Shown: positions 27,123 to 35,836 of the stretch, piece after piece
How the letters are laid out: every line of letters begins with the position of its first letter
How positions within the stretch are numbered: position 1 is the stretch's first letter
From: Phaeospirillum tilakii
Lineage (GTDB): Bacteria > Pseudomonadota > Alphaproteobacteria > Rhodospirillales > Magnetospirillaceae
DNA: 64,000 bases
Direction: 5' to 3'
Assembly (NCBI RefSeq): GCF_042683125.1
Contig: NZ_JBHUIY010000003.1
Span: forward strand, 62,001-126,000
Notes under the pieces: model-generated
Told to the model about the DNA's origin: nothing
The model's database searches: none
What the model saw: the letters and a program-made list of their open reading frames with translations, nothing else
Made by a program: the position numbers and the translations under genes

Positions 27123-27155
27123 GGCGTCTCCTTGTCGGCGCGCCGCCCGCCCGGG

Positions 27156-28778
27156 TCAGGCGACGCGGCGGGCGGCGAAGGTCTTGGGGACCAGGATGGT
27201 GTTCTGCGGCGGGGCGACGGTGTCGAGGGTGGGAAAATCGATGGTGTAATGCAGGCCCCGGCTTTCCCGCCGCGCCAGCGCCGAACGGATGATCAGGTCG
27301 GCCACCGTCACCAGATTGCGCAGCTCCAGCAGGTCGCTGGTGACGCGGAAGCTGCCGTAATAATCCTCGATCTCGCTGTGCAGCAGCTTGACCCGGTGGC
27401 GGGCCCGCTCCAGCCGCTTGGTCGAACGGACGATGCCGACATAGTCCCACATGAAGCGGCGCAGCTCGTCCCAATTGTGGGACACCACCACCTCCTCGTC
27501 GGAATCCGTCACCCAGGTCTCGTCCCACGGCGCCAGTGCCGGCAAAGTCGGGATTTCGTCGAGCTTGCCGGCGATGTCGCGCGCGGCGGCGGCGCCGATC
27601 ACCAGGCATTCCAGCAGCGAGTTCGAGGCCATCCGGTTGGCGCCGTGCAGCCCGGTGCAGGCCACCTCGCCCACCGCATAGAGATTGTCGACGTCGGTGC
27701 GGCCGGCGAGGTCGGTGATCACGCCGCCGCAGGTGTAATGCGCCGCCGGCACCACCGGCAGCGGCTCGCGCGTCATGTCGAAGCCGTATTTCAGCGCCTC
27801 GGCATAGACGGTGGGGAAATGCTGGGTGATGAACTCGGCCGGACGGTGGCTGATGTCGAGATAGACGCAGTCGCAGCCCAGCCGCTTCATCACATCGTCG
27901 ATGGCGCGGGCGACGATGTCGCGCGGGGCCAGTTCGCCGCGCGAATCGTACTCGTCCATGAAGCGGGTGCCGTCGGGGCGCAGCAGCCGGCCGCCCTCGC
28001 CGCGCACCGCCTCGGTCACCAGGAACGACTTGGCGCGGGGATGGTAGAGGCAGGTCGGATGGAACTGGGCGAATTCGAGGTTGCCGACCCGGCAGCCGGC
28101 GCGCCACGCCATCGCGATGCCGTCGCCGGTCGAGCCGTCGGGATTGGAGGAATAGAGATAGACCTTCGACGCGCCGCCGCTGGCCAGCAGCACGGTGCGG
28201 GCGGGGAAGCGGTGGACCCGCCCGTCGCCGCGATCGAACACATAGGCGCCGACGCAGCGCCCCTGCCGGCCCTGCGGCAGCCGCTCGCGGATCAGATCGA
28301 CCACGTTGTGGTCCTCGAACAGCACCGCCCCGCTTTCGCGCAGGCGGGCCTCCAGGCTGGTCTGCACCGCCAGGCCGGTGGCGTCGGCGGAATGGACGAT
28401 GCGGCGGTGGGAATGGCCGCCCTCGCGGGTGAGATGGAGGTCGCCATGCTCGCTGTCGAACACCACGCCGTTGGCGATCAGCCAGCGGATCGCCGCCGGG
28501 GCGCCCTCGACCACCGCCCGCACCGCCGGCTCGTAGCACAGGCCGCCGCCGGCGATCAGGGTGTCGCGGATGTGCGCCTCGATCGAATCGGTGGCGTCGA
28601 GCACGGCGGCGATGCCGCCCTGGGCATATTTGGTGCTGCCCTCGGACAGGTCGCTTTTCGACAGCACGCCGACCCGCGCCCCCGGCCGCTGCGCCAGCAG
28701 GCCCAGCGCCACCGTCATCCCGGCCGCGCCCGAACCGATCACCAACAGGTCGAAAGGCGCCGTTTCCATCTCGCTCAT
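27156..28778 (-). CDS. nadB: L-aspartate oxidase
   Basis: 540 residues. The FAD-binding GSGAAGMTVALGLL lies at the N-terminus. Substrate and catalytic segments of the succinate-dehydrogenase-like flavoprotein family are present (SEGSTKYAQGGIAAVL, EFAQFHPTCLY, GGVITDLAGRTDVDNLYAVGE across adjacent stretches). It makes iminoaspartate, the substrate of NadA. The gene follows nadC by 4 bp. Confidence 0.95.
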   Translation of the reverse strand: MSEMETAPFDLLVIGSGAAGMTVALGLLAQRPGARVGVLSKSDLSEGSTKYAQGGIAAVLDATDSIEAHIRDTLIAGGGLCYEPAVRAVVEGAPAAIRWLIANGVVFDSEHGDLHLTREGGHSHRRIVHSADATGLAVQTSLEARLRESGAVLFEDHNVVDLIRERLPQGRQGRCVGAYVFDRGDGRVHRFPARTVLLASGGASKVYLYSSNPDGSTGDGIAMAWRAGCRVGNLEFAQFHPTCLYHPRAKSFLVTEAVRGEGGRLLRPDGTRFMDEYDSRGELAPRDIVARAIDDVMKRLGCDCVYLDISHRPAEFITQHFPTVYAEALKYGFDMTREPLPVVPAAHYTCGGVITDLAGRTDVDNLYAVGEVACTGLHGANRMASNSLLECLVIGAAAARDIAGKLDEIPTLPALAPWDETWVTDSDEEVVVSHNWDELRRFMWDYVGIVRSTKRLERARHRVKLLHSEIEDYYGSFRVTSDLLELRNLVTVADLIIRSALARRESRGLHYTIDFPTLDTVAPPQNTILVPKTFAARRVA

Positions 28779-28782
28779 TCGC

Positions 28783-29640
28783 TCAGGTCCAATCCAGCCC
28801 GATATCCACCGCCGGCGCCGACTGGGTCAGCCGGCCGACCGACACGTAATCGACCCCGGTTTCGGCGATGGCGCGGATGGTATCGAGCGTCACCCCTCCC
28901 GAGGCCTCGGTGCGGCAGCGCCCGGCCACCAGCGCCACCGCGCGGCGAAGAGTTTCCGGCGGCATGTTGTCGAGCAGGACGATGTCCGCCCCGGCCGCCA
29001 CCGCCTCGACCACCTGATCGAGGGTGTCGCATTCGACCTCGACCGGCACGCCGCCCTGCTTGGCCCGCGCCACCGCCGCGCCGACCCCGCCGCACACCGC
29101 GATGTGGTTGTCCTTGATCAGCACCCCGTCATAGAGGCCCATGCGGTGGTTGGTCGCCCCGCCGCAGCGGGTGGCGTATTTCGACAGCCGGCGCAGGCCG
29201 GGAATGGTCTTGCGGGTGTCGAGCAGGGTGCAGCCGGTGCCCGCGATCCGATCGACATAGGCGGCGGTCTGGGTGGCGATCCCCGACAGCAATTGCAGCA
29301 GGTTGAGGGCGGTGCGCTCGGCGGTCAGCAGGCCGCGCGCCGGCCCCTCGATCCGCGCCAGCACCGTGCCCGGCCCGATCCGGTCGCCATCGGCGACGCA
29401 GGCGGTAAAGCGGGCCTGCGGCACCACCCGGCGGAACACCGACTCGGCCACCGGGATGCCGGCCACCACCATCGCGTGGCGGGCCTGCATCGCCCCCTGG
29501 AACACCAGATCGGCCGGGATCACCAGGGCCGAGGTGATGTCGGCGCCGGGCCCGCCCTTGTCGGCGCCGGTATCCTCGGCCAGCGCGGCGTCGATCACCC
29601 GCGCCACGTCGTCCCAGTCGATGTCGAACTCAGCCGCCAT
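28783..29640 (-). CDS. nadC: Nicotinate-nucleotide pyrophosphorylase (carboxylating)
   Basis: 285 residues. Typical motifs are NLLQLLSGIAT, LLDTRKTIPGLRRLSKYA, RCGGATNHRMGLYDGVLIKDNH (two adjacent stretches) and ASGGVTLDTIRAIAETGVDYVSVG. It condenses quinolinate with PRPP to nicotinate mononucleotide. It overlaps the end of nadA by 11 bp. Confidence 0.96.
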   Translation of the reverse strand: MAAEFDIDWDDVARVIDAALAEDTGADKGGPGADITSALVIPADLVFQGAMQARHAMVVAGIPVAESVFRRVVPQARFTACVADGDRIGPGTVLARIEGPARGLLTAERTALNLLQLLSGIATQTAAYVDRIAGTGCTLLDTRKTIPGLRRLSKYATRCGGATNHRMGLYDGVLIKDNHIAVCGGVGAAVARAKQGGVPVEVECDTLDQVVEAVAAGADIVLLDNMPPETLRRAVALVAGRCRTEASGGVTLDTIRAIAETGVDYVSVGRLTQSAPAVDIGLDWT

Positions 29641-30649
29641 GGCTGCCCCCGGCCATCGGCAGGCCCCGGCTCATCTCCAGCATCCGTTCGAGCGGGGCCA
29701 GCGCCGCCCGGCGCAGCGGCTCGGGCACCACCAGCGCCGGGGCGTCGTTGCGCAGGCAGAGATAGATCTTTTCCAGCGTGTTGAGCGCCATGAACGGGCA
29801 GTTGGAACAGGAACAGCCGCCATCCGCCCCCGGCGCCGGCAGGAAGGTCTTGTGCGGCGCCGCCTTGGCCATCTGGTGGATGATGTGCGGCTCGGTGGCG
29901 ATGATGAAATCCTGGCGGTCGCTGGCCAGGACGAATTCGAGGATCGCCCGGGTCGAGCCGACATGGTCGGCATGGGCCAGCACCGCCTCGGGACATTCCG
30001 GGTGGGCGGCGACCAGCGCCTGGGGATGGCGGGTCTTGAGCTTGACCAGTTCCTTTTCGGAAAACTGCTCATGAATGATGCAGCTGCCCGGCCACAGCGT
30101 CATCGCGCGCCCGGTCTTGCGGGCGAGATAGGCGCCGAGATGGCGGTCGGGGGCGAACAGGATCGGCCGGTCGGCCGGCAACTGGCGCAGGATCGCCTCG
30201 GCGTTGGACGAGGTGACGATCACGTCGGACAGGGCTTTGATCTCGGCCGAACAATTGATGTAGGTGACGGCGAGATGGTCGGGATGGCGCTCGCGGAAGG
30301 CCTTGAAGGCGGCGGGCTGACAGGATTCCTCGAGCGAACAGCCGGCGGCGGCGTCGGGGATCAGCACGGTCTTGGCGGGCGAGAGGATCTTGGCCACCTC
30401 GCCCATGAAGCGGACGCCGCAGAACACGATCACCTCGGCGTCGGTGGCGGCGGCCTTGCGCGACAGATCAAGCGAATCGCCGACGAAATCGGCCAGGTCC
30501 TGGATCTCGCCATCCTGATAATAGTGAGCCAGGATCACCGCGTTGCGCTCGCGGCGCAGCCGGTTGATCTCGGCGACCAGATCGAGCCCTGGCGCGATGT
30601 CGCGCTCGGTCAACGCCGTCGGCGACGGCAGAACGATGGTCTCGGTCAT
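29630..30649 (-). CDS. nadA: Quinolinate synthase
   Basis: 339 residues from the ATG at 30649. The three cysteines that bind the 4Fe-4S cluster are within candidate motifs VIVFCGVRFMG, WPGSCIIHE/HPECP and GGCSCSNCPFMALN. AHYYQDGEIQDLADFVGDSL (N-terminal half) is diagnostic. It condenses iminoaspartate with dihydroxyacetone phosphate. It leads the nadA-nadC-nadB de novo NAD operon, divergent from a receiver-domain gene; no regulatory motif could be assigned in the 185-bp gap. Confidence 0.95.
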   Translation of the reverse strand: MTETIVLPSPTALTERDIAPGLDLVAEINRLRRERNAVILAHYYQDGEIQDLADFVGDSLDLSRKAAATDAEVIVFCGVRFMGEVAKILSPAKTVLIPDAAAGCSLEESCQPAAFKAFRERHPDHLAVTYINCSAEIKALSDVIVTSSNAEAILRQLPADRPILFAPDRHLGAYLARKTGRAMTLWPGSCIIHEQFSEKELVKLKTRHPQALVAAHPECPEAVLAHADHVGSTRAILEFVLASDRQDFIIATEPHIIHQMAKAAPHKTFLPAPGADGGCSCSNCPFMALNTLEKIYLCLRNDAPALVVPEPLRRAALAPLERMLEMSRGLPMAGGSHGG

Positions 30650-30834
30650 CTCGGCAGGCTGCTCCCCACGGGCGGTCTCACGTTTCCGCTGTTGCGTCAA
30701 GCGGCAGAGTATAAGGTCATTTGCCCCGGGCGACGCAACCCTCATGCCAATGGCCTATGGCAATAGGTGGATTTCCTCGGTGGGATTCTTTCCCACATGA
30801 TAAAAACTTGGGCTCGTCAGGAAAGGCCGGAAAG

Positions 30835-31263
30835 GTGTCGGCGATCGGCAGTGAAAGAGCCGGATCCGGGGGCGCGGCCGCCGGGGGCCGGGTGGTGGTG
30901 GTGATCGAGGACGAGGCGATCGTTCTCGCCGGCTACCAGATGCTGTTCGAAAGCTGGGGCTATGTGGTGGTGGCGGCGCAGTCGGCCGACGAGGCGCTGC
31001 AAATGCTGACCGCGACCCCGTTGCCGCCCGGCTTCATCCTGGCCGATTTCCGCCTGCGCGACGGCCAGACCGGCACCGAGGCGATCGAGCGGGTGCGCGC
31101 GGCCTTCGGCGCCGACATTCCCGGGGTGGTGGTCACCGGCGACACCACCGTGACGGTGGAGCGGCTGCGCCTTGCTGCGTCGGAAGGGATGCCGATCCTG
31201 CACAAGCCGGTCAATGGCCGCCAGTTGCAGGACATGCTGACCCGCTCGTTCAAGGGCGCCTGA
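30835..31263 (+). CDS. Stand-alone response-regulator receiver domain protein
   Basis: 142 residues from a GTG preceded by GGAAAGG; a longer frame back to 30721 is open but Trp/Pro-rich and unlike the family. After a Gly/Ala linker, a complete CheY-like fold follows: acidic pair IEDEA, phospho-acceptor Asp in LADFRLRDG, switch Thr in VVTGDT and Lys in LHKPV. The sequence resembles receivers of hybrid sensor kinases. With no output domain it would work in a phosphorelay; the partner kinase is not in the window. Confidence 0.85.
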   Translation: MSAIGSERAGSGGAAAGGRVVVVIEDEAIVLAGYQMLFESWGYVVVAAQSADEALQMLTATPLPPGFILADFRLRDGQTGTEAIERVRAAFGADIPGVVVTGDTTVTVERLRLAASEGMPILHKPVNGRQLQDMLTRSFKGA

Positions 31264-31341
31264 GCGAAACCAGCCCGATGCGACGCCACGGCCCCGCCTG
31301 GAGGCTGCGCGCCGCCGGACCTTCCCCTTTGTGCCGACGTG

Positions 31342-32517
31342 TCATCTCCGAGCCCCGGTGGGAAGCTCCCGCAGCGCGGCGGCGAGACGGCGGACCACGC
31401 CGCCCCAATCGCCCGGCCGGTCCTGGCGGAACAGCCGCAGCGAGGGATACCACGGGGAATCCTCGCGCTCGGTCAGCCAGCGCCACTCCCCGATGTAAGG
31501 CAGCATCACCCAGGCCGGACGGTTGAGGCCGCCGGCGAGGTGGACCGGCGAACTGTCGACCGAGATCAGCAGGTCGGCGACGCGGAGGATCGCCGCGGTG
31601 TCGTCGAAATCGGCGATCTCGCGGTCGAGATTGGTCAGGGTCAGTCCCGGCGGCGGGGTCTCGGCCTCGGCGGCCTTGGGGCCTTTCTGGATCGAGATGA
31701 AACTGCCTCCGCCCGCCTCGGCCAGCGGCGCCAGGGTGGACAGGGACATCGAACGGTTGGCATCGTTGGCGTGGTTGGGACGGCCGGCCCAGACCAGGGC
31801 GACGATCGGCCGGGGCAGACGGGCCAGACGGTCCCGCCAGCGGCGCAGGCGCTTCGGATCCGCCGCCAGATAGGGCATCTCCCCCGGCAGGTCCGCGAGC
31901 CTCAGGCCCAGCGCCATCGGCAGGCTCATCATCTCGCAATGCATGTCGAACGGTGGCGGCAGCTCGCCCCGGCGGATGATCTGGTCGATGCCGGGGATCC
32001 GGCGGGCGAAGCTTTCCTGATCGGCGTTGATCTGCAACACCAGCCGGGCGCCGCTTTTCCGCTTGGCCCAGGGGACCAGCCGGATGAACTGAAAGGTGTC
32101 GCCGAAGCCCTGCTCGTCGTGAATCAACAGGGTCTTGCCCGCCATCGCCCTTCCGTCCCAGCGCGGACGCTGCACCTTGCGCGCCAGCGCCACGGTGTGG
32201 ACCAGATCGTAGCGGTAATGGTATTCCCGCCAGCCCCGCTCGAATTCGCCCAGTTGCAGCAGGGTTTCCGCCAGATCGAAGCGCAGATCAAGGTTGCTCG
32301 GCAGGTGATCGACCAGCATCTCCTGGATCGGCCGGGCCTCGGCGAACCGGCCCTGGCGGCGCAGGGCCAGGACGAGCAGCGACCAGATCGCCACCGGCGC
32401 CCCCTGCCCGGCTCCCAGAAACGCGCGGACCAGCGCCTCGGCCCGCGCCGGATCGTTGGCGGCCAGCGCCTGACGGGCCTGCCCCTCGGCCTCCTCGCAG
32501 GTCAGCGGGGGGATCAT
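31342..32517 (-). CDS. TPR-glycosyltransferase-like protein
   Basis: 391 residues from the ATG that overlaps the stop of the upstream sulfotransferase gene (ATGA). Residues ~5-95 are TPR-like helical repeats (GQARQALAANDPARAEALVR, FDLAETLLQLGEFERGWREY). From ~115 on there is a GT-B-like domain with LLIHDEQGFGDTFQFIRLVP, ALVWAGRPNHANDANRSMSL (two stretches) and ADLLISVDSSPVHLAGGL, reminiscent of GT9/GT41-like domains. Such TPR-plus-glycosyltransferase proteins include flagellin glycosyltransferases in alphaproteobacteria, but the substrate here is unknown. Confidence 0.8.
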   Translation of the reverse strand: MIPPLTCEEAEGQARQALAANDPARAEALVRAFLGAGQGAPVAIWSLLVLALRRQGRFAEARPIQEMLVDHLPSNLDLRFDLAETLLQLGEFERGWREYHYRYDLVHTVALARKVQRPRWDGRAMAGKTLLIHDEQGFGDTFQFIRLVPWAKRKSGARLVLQINADQESFARRIPGIDQIIRRGELPPPFDMHCEMMSLPMALGLRLADLPGEMPYLAADPKRLRRWRDRLARLPRPIVALVWAGRPNHANDANRSMSLSTLAPLAEAGGGSFISIQKGPKAAEAETPPPGLTLTNLDREIADFDDTAAILRVADLLISVDSSPVHLAGGLNRPAWVMLPYIGEWRWLTEREDSPWYPSLRLFRQDRPGDWGGVVRRLAAALRELPTGARR

Positions 32518-34703
32518 GCCTCCTCCGCGATCCCCAGCGCGGCCAGCAGCGGCCCGAGATGGCGGGCGTGGCGGCGCCAGCGCCCGACGCTCGACCGATA
32601 GATCGGCTGACGGACCTGCACCGCGCTGGCGGTCCGGACGATGCGCGCGCCACGGTGGAAGGACAGGCAGGCTTCGTCCCAGTCCAGCCCGCAGAAGGCC
32701 ACCAGCCGGCGGGCCTCGCCGTCGAGATCCGCCACCACCGCCTCGTAGGAGACCTCGGTATAGCGGTCGGCCGGCAGCACCCGCCGCCAATGCTCGGCCA
32801 GCCGTTCAAAGCCGCGGTGGAACCGGCCGAGTTCGGACAGGTCATAGGCGAATTTCTGCTCGCCGCTGAAGTTTCTGGTGTAACAGGACAGGCAGGTGTC
32901 AACCGGATCGCGCCGGCATTGCAGGATGCGGGCGTTGGGGAACAGGGCGTGGATCAGGCCGGCATAAAGGAAATTGGCCGGCATCTTGTCCACCACCCGG
33001 GTCCGGCCCGCCGCCAGGGGGGAGATCCGGTCGAGATAATGCCGGGCCAGCCGGGGCATCTCCTCGGGCGCGATGACGTCGATCAGCCGGGGATAGCCGA
33101 GCGGCACCCGGTCCGGGCCGGCGATCCGATCGACCATCGACTGGATCAGCCGCAACTCGCCCGCCCCATGCACCAGCGGATGGGCGGCGAGAATCTGCTC
33201 GACCAGGGTGGTGCCGGAGCGGGGCATGCCGATCACGAACACCGGCAGTTCGGACGGATCGCCCTGCTCGGCCAGACGGGCACACTGATCCGGGGTGCAG
33301 GTGGCGATGATCTCGTCGATCCAGCGGTCGGTCGCGTCGGGATCGTAGGGGATGGTGGCCCGTTTCAGCCGGTTGGCCTCGGCGAAGAAGGCGAAGGCGC
33401 GGTCGTCCTGGCCGGCGTCAAGGCAGGCCTTGCCCAGGGCGAAGGACAGGGCGATCCGGTCGTCGCGGCCGATGCCCTGGCGGCCGCCCTCGATCAGCAG
33501 CCGTTCCATCGTGGCGAGGTCGGGATCATCGGGGCCGAACGTCTTGGCCTCGCTGCGGTTGAACCAGACTTTGGCCGAGCGGGGATTGATCTCCAGCGCC
33601 GCGTCGAACGTCGCCCGCGCCTCCGCGATGCGCCCGAGGCCCAGCAGCAGCAGCGCCTTCTGTTCCACCGGGCCTTCCGGGCAGGGCCCGGGCAGCGCCG
33701 CCGCCTGCTCGAATTCGGCCAGCGCCTCCTCGGCCCGGTCCATCGCCTGCAACACCTGCCCCAGCCGCTGATGGGCCTCGCCGTTTTGCGGCGCGGCGGC
33801 CACGGCGCGGCGGGCGAACTGCTCGGCGGCGACGAAATCCTCGGTCTCCTGGAGCACCAGGGCCATCGCCATCAAGGCGCCGGGATGATCGGGAGCGAAG
33901 GAAAAAATATTGTTGATCCAGCGGATCACCTCGTCGGGCTGCTTCATCGCCAGCGCGATCGCGGCGGCGTTGAGATAGGCGTCGGCGTTGCGGGGATTGA
34001 GATCGATCGCGCGCCGCACCGCCGCCAGCGCCGCCGCGTGCTCCCCCAGCTCGTTGAGCAGATGGGCAAGGTTGGCGTGGGCCTCGGAATAAGAGGGGTT
34101 GAGGGCCAGCGCCGCCTCGTATTCGGTTCGCGCCTCGTTGAGCCGGCCCAGCCGCCGGTAGGTGTTGGCGAGATTGTTGTGGGCCTCGGGGCTGTCGGGC
34201 ATCAACTGGCAGACCCGGGTCAGGCAGTGCAGGCTTTCCTCGAGCTTGCCGGATTCCTGGAGGATGATGCCGAGATTGACCCAGACGGCGGTGACCCGGC
34301 TGTCGAGGGCCAGGGCCCGGCGGGCGGCGGCCTCGGCCTCGACATGGTGGCCGGCCTGACGCAGCATCTCGGCCAGATTGCTGTGGAAGAGCGCGGGCGC
34401 CCGCGGCGCGGCGCAGGCCCGGCGCAGGAAATCGATCGCCGAGGGCAGGTTGCCGAAGCCATGGGCGAGCAGGCCGAGCAGGTGCAGCGCGTCGGGATGC
34501 TCCGGCCACGCCGCCAGCACCTGACGGCACAGATATTCGGCCTGCTGGGCCTGACCGGCATTCCAGTGGCCGTAGGCGGTGGCGATCGCCTGATCGATCG
34601 TCATCCCCTGGGAAGCGGGGGGGGCGGAAGAAGGGGTCAGGGGCGGCACGTCGGGTCTCCCGGGAACAGAACCGGTCGGACGGAGGGACGGCATCGGGTC
34701 CAT
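32514..34703 (-). CDS. TPR-repeat sulfotransferase
   Basis: 729 residues. About residues 35-460 are tandem TPR units (for example SPEAHNNLANTYRRLGRLNE, SYSEAHANLAHLLNELGEH), and the C-terminal ~250 residues are a sulfotransferase domain with the PAPS 5'-phosphosulfate loop VIGMPRSGTTLVEQIL and RILQCRRDPVDTCLSCY. It probably transfers sulfate from PAPS to a protein or glycan presented by the TPR superhelix. It is coupled to the downstream TPR-glycosyltransferase, so the pair may modify the same surface acceptor. Confidence 0.88.
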   Translation of the reverse strand: MDPMPSLRPTGSVPGRPDVPPLTPSSAPPASQGMTIDQAIATAYGHWNAGQAQQAEYLCRQVLAAWPEHPDALHLLGLLAHGFGNLPSAIDFLRRACAAPRAPALFHSNLAEMLRQAGHHVEAEAAARRALALDSRVTAVWVNLGIILQESGKLEESLHCLTRVCQLMPDSPEAHNNLANTYRRLGRLNEARTEYEAALALNPSYSEAHANLAHLLNELGEHAAALAAVRRAIDLNPRNADAYLNAAAIALAMKQPDEVIRWINNIFSFAPDHPGALMAMALVLQETEDFVAAEQFARRAVAAAPQNGEAHQRLGQVLQAMDRAEEALAEFEQAAALPGPCPEGPVEQKALLLLGLGRIAEARATFDAALEINPRSAKVWFNRSEAKTFGPDDPDLATMERLLIEGGRQGIGRDDRIALSFALGKACLDAGQDDRAFAFFAEANRLKRATIPYDPDATDRWIDEIIATCTPDQCARLAEQGDPSELPVFVIGMPRSGTTLVEQILAAHPLVHGAGELRLIQSMVDRIAGPDRVPLGYPRLIDVIAPEEMPRLARHYLDRISPLAAGRTRVVDKMPANFLYAGLIHALFPNARILQCRRDPVDTCLSCYTRNFSGEQKFAYDLSELGRFHRGFERLAEHWRRVLPADRYTEVSYEAVVADLDGEARRLVAFCGLDWDEACLSFHRGARIVRTASAVQVRQPIYRSSVGRWRRHARHLGPLLAALGIAEEA

Positions 34704-35029
34704 TCGGCCCGGCCGGCCGCGTGAGCAGACTTTTCGCAGCGGGATAACCGAGCGTCAACGCCGGACCCTCGTGAAAGGCAGCCCCTTCCCCGCCGCCCCC
34801 GGGGATCGGCCGGGGGAGGGGCAGTATCGCAGATCCGCCAAGGATCGGTCAGCCCCAATCGGACCGCCATCGGGTCGGGTGGGCGACGAGGCGGCCGGTA
34901 TAATTGACAAGGCGTCAGGCCTCGTATCAGATCGCGCCCCAGGCGGTCGAACGAGCGCAGAACCATTCCGATTCTGGTCCCCGCCCCTGTCTCGGTCCAC
35001 ACCGGCATGATCCGGGGGACAACAACGAG
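34704..35029. other. Divergent intergenic region with a large hairpin and a possible promoter
   Basis: No supported gene. A long imperfect hairpin lies at ~34780-34824 (GCCCCTTCCCC against GGGGGAGGGGC around CCCCCGGGG). TTGACA at 34904-34909 is a good -35 match, with TATCAG 15 bases further as a weak -10, appropriately placed for the rightward IalB-like gene. Confidence 0.4.
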
Positions 35030-35551
35030 GTGACGAGATTGCGACCGTTCCCGTCCGCGCGGATCTGTTCCGCCCTGCTCTCCCTCTTGGCCTTCGGCCT
35101 TGCCGCCCCCCCGGCCCTCGCCAAAGACGAGCCGGCGCCGGCGCCCGTCTGGGGCCAGCATTGCGGCAAGGACGGCGACAGCGCCAAGGAGGCCTGCGTC
35201 CTGCAACAATTCGTCACCGCGCAGCCGCAGAACACGCCGCTTTTGGTGGTGCAGTTCGGCTTCAACGGTCCGGAAAACCGGCCGCGCCTGATCCTGTCGG
35301 CACCGCTCGGGGTGATGCTGACGGCGGGCATCACCCTGGCCATCGACGGACACAAGGCGGTGACCGCGCCGTTCCAGATCTGCAACAACGGCGGCTGCCT
35401 GTCGGTGCTTGACATGGATGTGGCCGCGCTCGACCAGTTCCGCCAGGGCAAGGTGCTGACGGTGCGCTATTTCGCCGCCGAGCAGAAGCCGATCGATCTG
35501 CCGGTCAGGCTCGACGGCCTCGACGGCGCCCTCGCCAAGCTCGCCCCATGA
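35030..35551 (+). CDS. Invasion-associated locus B (IalB) family protein
   Basis: 173 residues from a GTG start, which gives a clean signal peptide (RLRPFPSARICSALLSLLAF, cleavage after PALA). The mature protein has the IalB pattern: W-x-x-x-C (WGQHCG), CVLQQ, LSAPLGVMLTAGITLAIDG and PFQICNNGGCLSVLDMD, with four conserved cysteines probably forming disulfides. IalB-like proteins are periplasmic or surface proteins of unclear biochemical role, widespread in nonpathogenic alphaproteobacteria. Confidence 0.82.
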   Translation: MTRLRPFPSARICSALLSLLAFGLAAPPALAKDEPAPAPVWGQHCGKDGDSAKEACVLQQFVTAQPQNTPLLVVQFGFNGPENRPRLILSAPLGVMLTAGITLAIDGHKAVTAPFQICNNGGCLSVLDMDVAALDQFRQGKVLTVRYFAAEQKPIDLPVRLDGLDGALAKLAP

Positions 35552-35567
35552 CACCGGCCGCCCACAG

Positions 35568-35596
35568 AAAAAAACCCCCGGGACGAACCCGGGGGC
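35568..35596 (-). terminator. Intrinsic terminator of the candidate sRNA
   Basis: On the minus strand CCCCCGGG-TTCGT-CCCGGGGG forms an 8-bp GC stem with a 5-base loop, immediately followed by seven T. On the plus strand no T run follows, so its orientation fits a leftward transcript from the 35.6-35.8 kb region. Confidence 0.85.
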
Positions 35597-35770
35597 TAAG
35601 TCAAACAGGGAGGCTTCACGTCTAGGAGACGTAGGGATCCGAAGACCCCCAACCCGGGCACGAGTCCCGGGAACACGTTGGCGGCAAAACCGCCGGAAAC
35701 TCTGGGGACGACTGCGCCGCAGCCGACCGTTGTCCGGATGTTTAAGGCAAGTCGTCCCGCCCAACCATCC
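35568..35770 (-). ncRNA. Candidate structured small RNA downstream of the lsrB/vtlR-like gene
   Basis: The ~200 bp between the terminator and the LysR gene have no ORF but, read leftward, form consecutive stems: GGGACGAC/GTCGTCCC (closing an inner arm), GGCGG-TTTT-GCCGCC, CCCGGG-ACTCGT-GCCCGGG, GGGGTCT-TCG-GGATCCC with one wobble, and ACGTC-TCCTA-GACGT, then unpaired GAAGCCTCCCTG and a strong terminator. A weak -10-like GATATT lies near 35775. Unpaired CCTCC is an anti-Shine-Dalgarno-type motif found in alphaproteobacterial trans-acting sRNAs. A 6S RNA is an alternative, as GAAGCC and GGTTGG occur in 6S, but the tandem-hairpin layout is not the single 6S rod. Identity is unproven. Confidence 0.5.
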
Positions 35771-35836
35771 CGAATATCTCGGCCTGGGCATGCACTCTGC
35801 GCATAACGATGGGAGCAACCACGGAATTCGCCGAGA

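Noticed and set aside
26943..29117. Plus-strand frame of 724 codons opposite nadB/nadC
   Set aside because: Antisense to well-conserved NAD biosynthesis genes; no recognisable domain.
35568..35770. Firm 6S RNA assignment
   Set aside because: GAAGCC and GGTTGG are 6S-like, but the sequence folds as separate hairpins rather than one rod with a central bubble, and neighbours are not those of ssrS. Left as an unassigned sRNA candidate.
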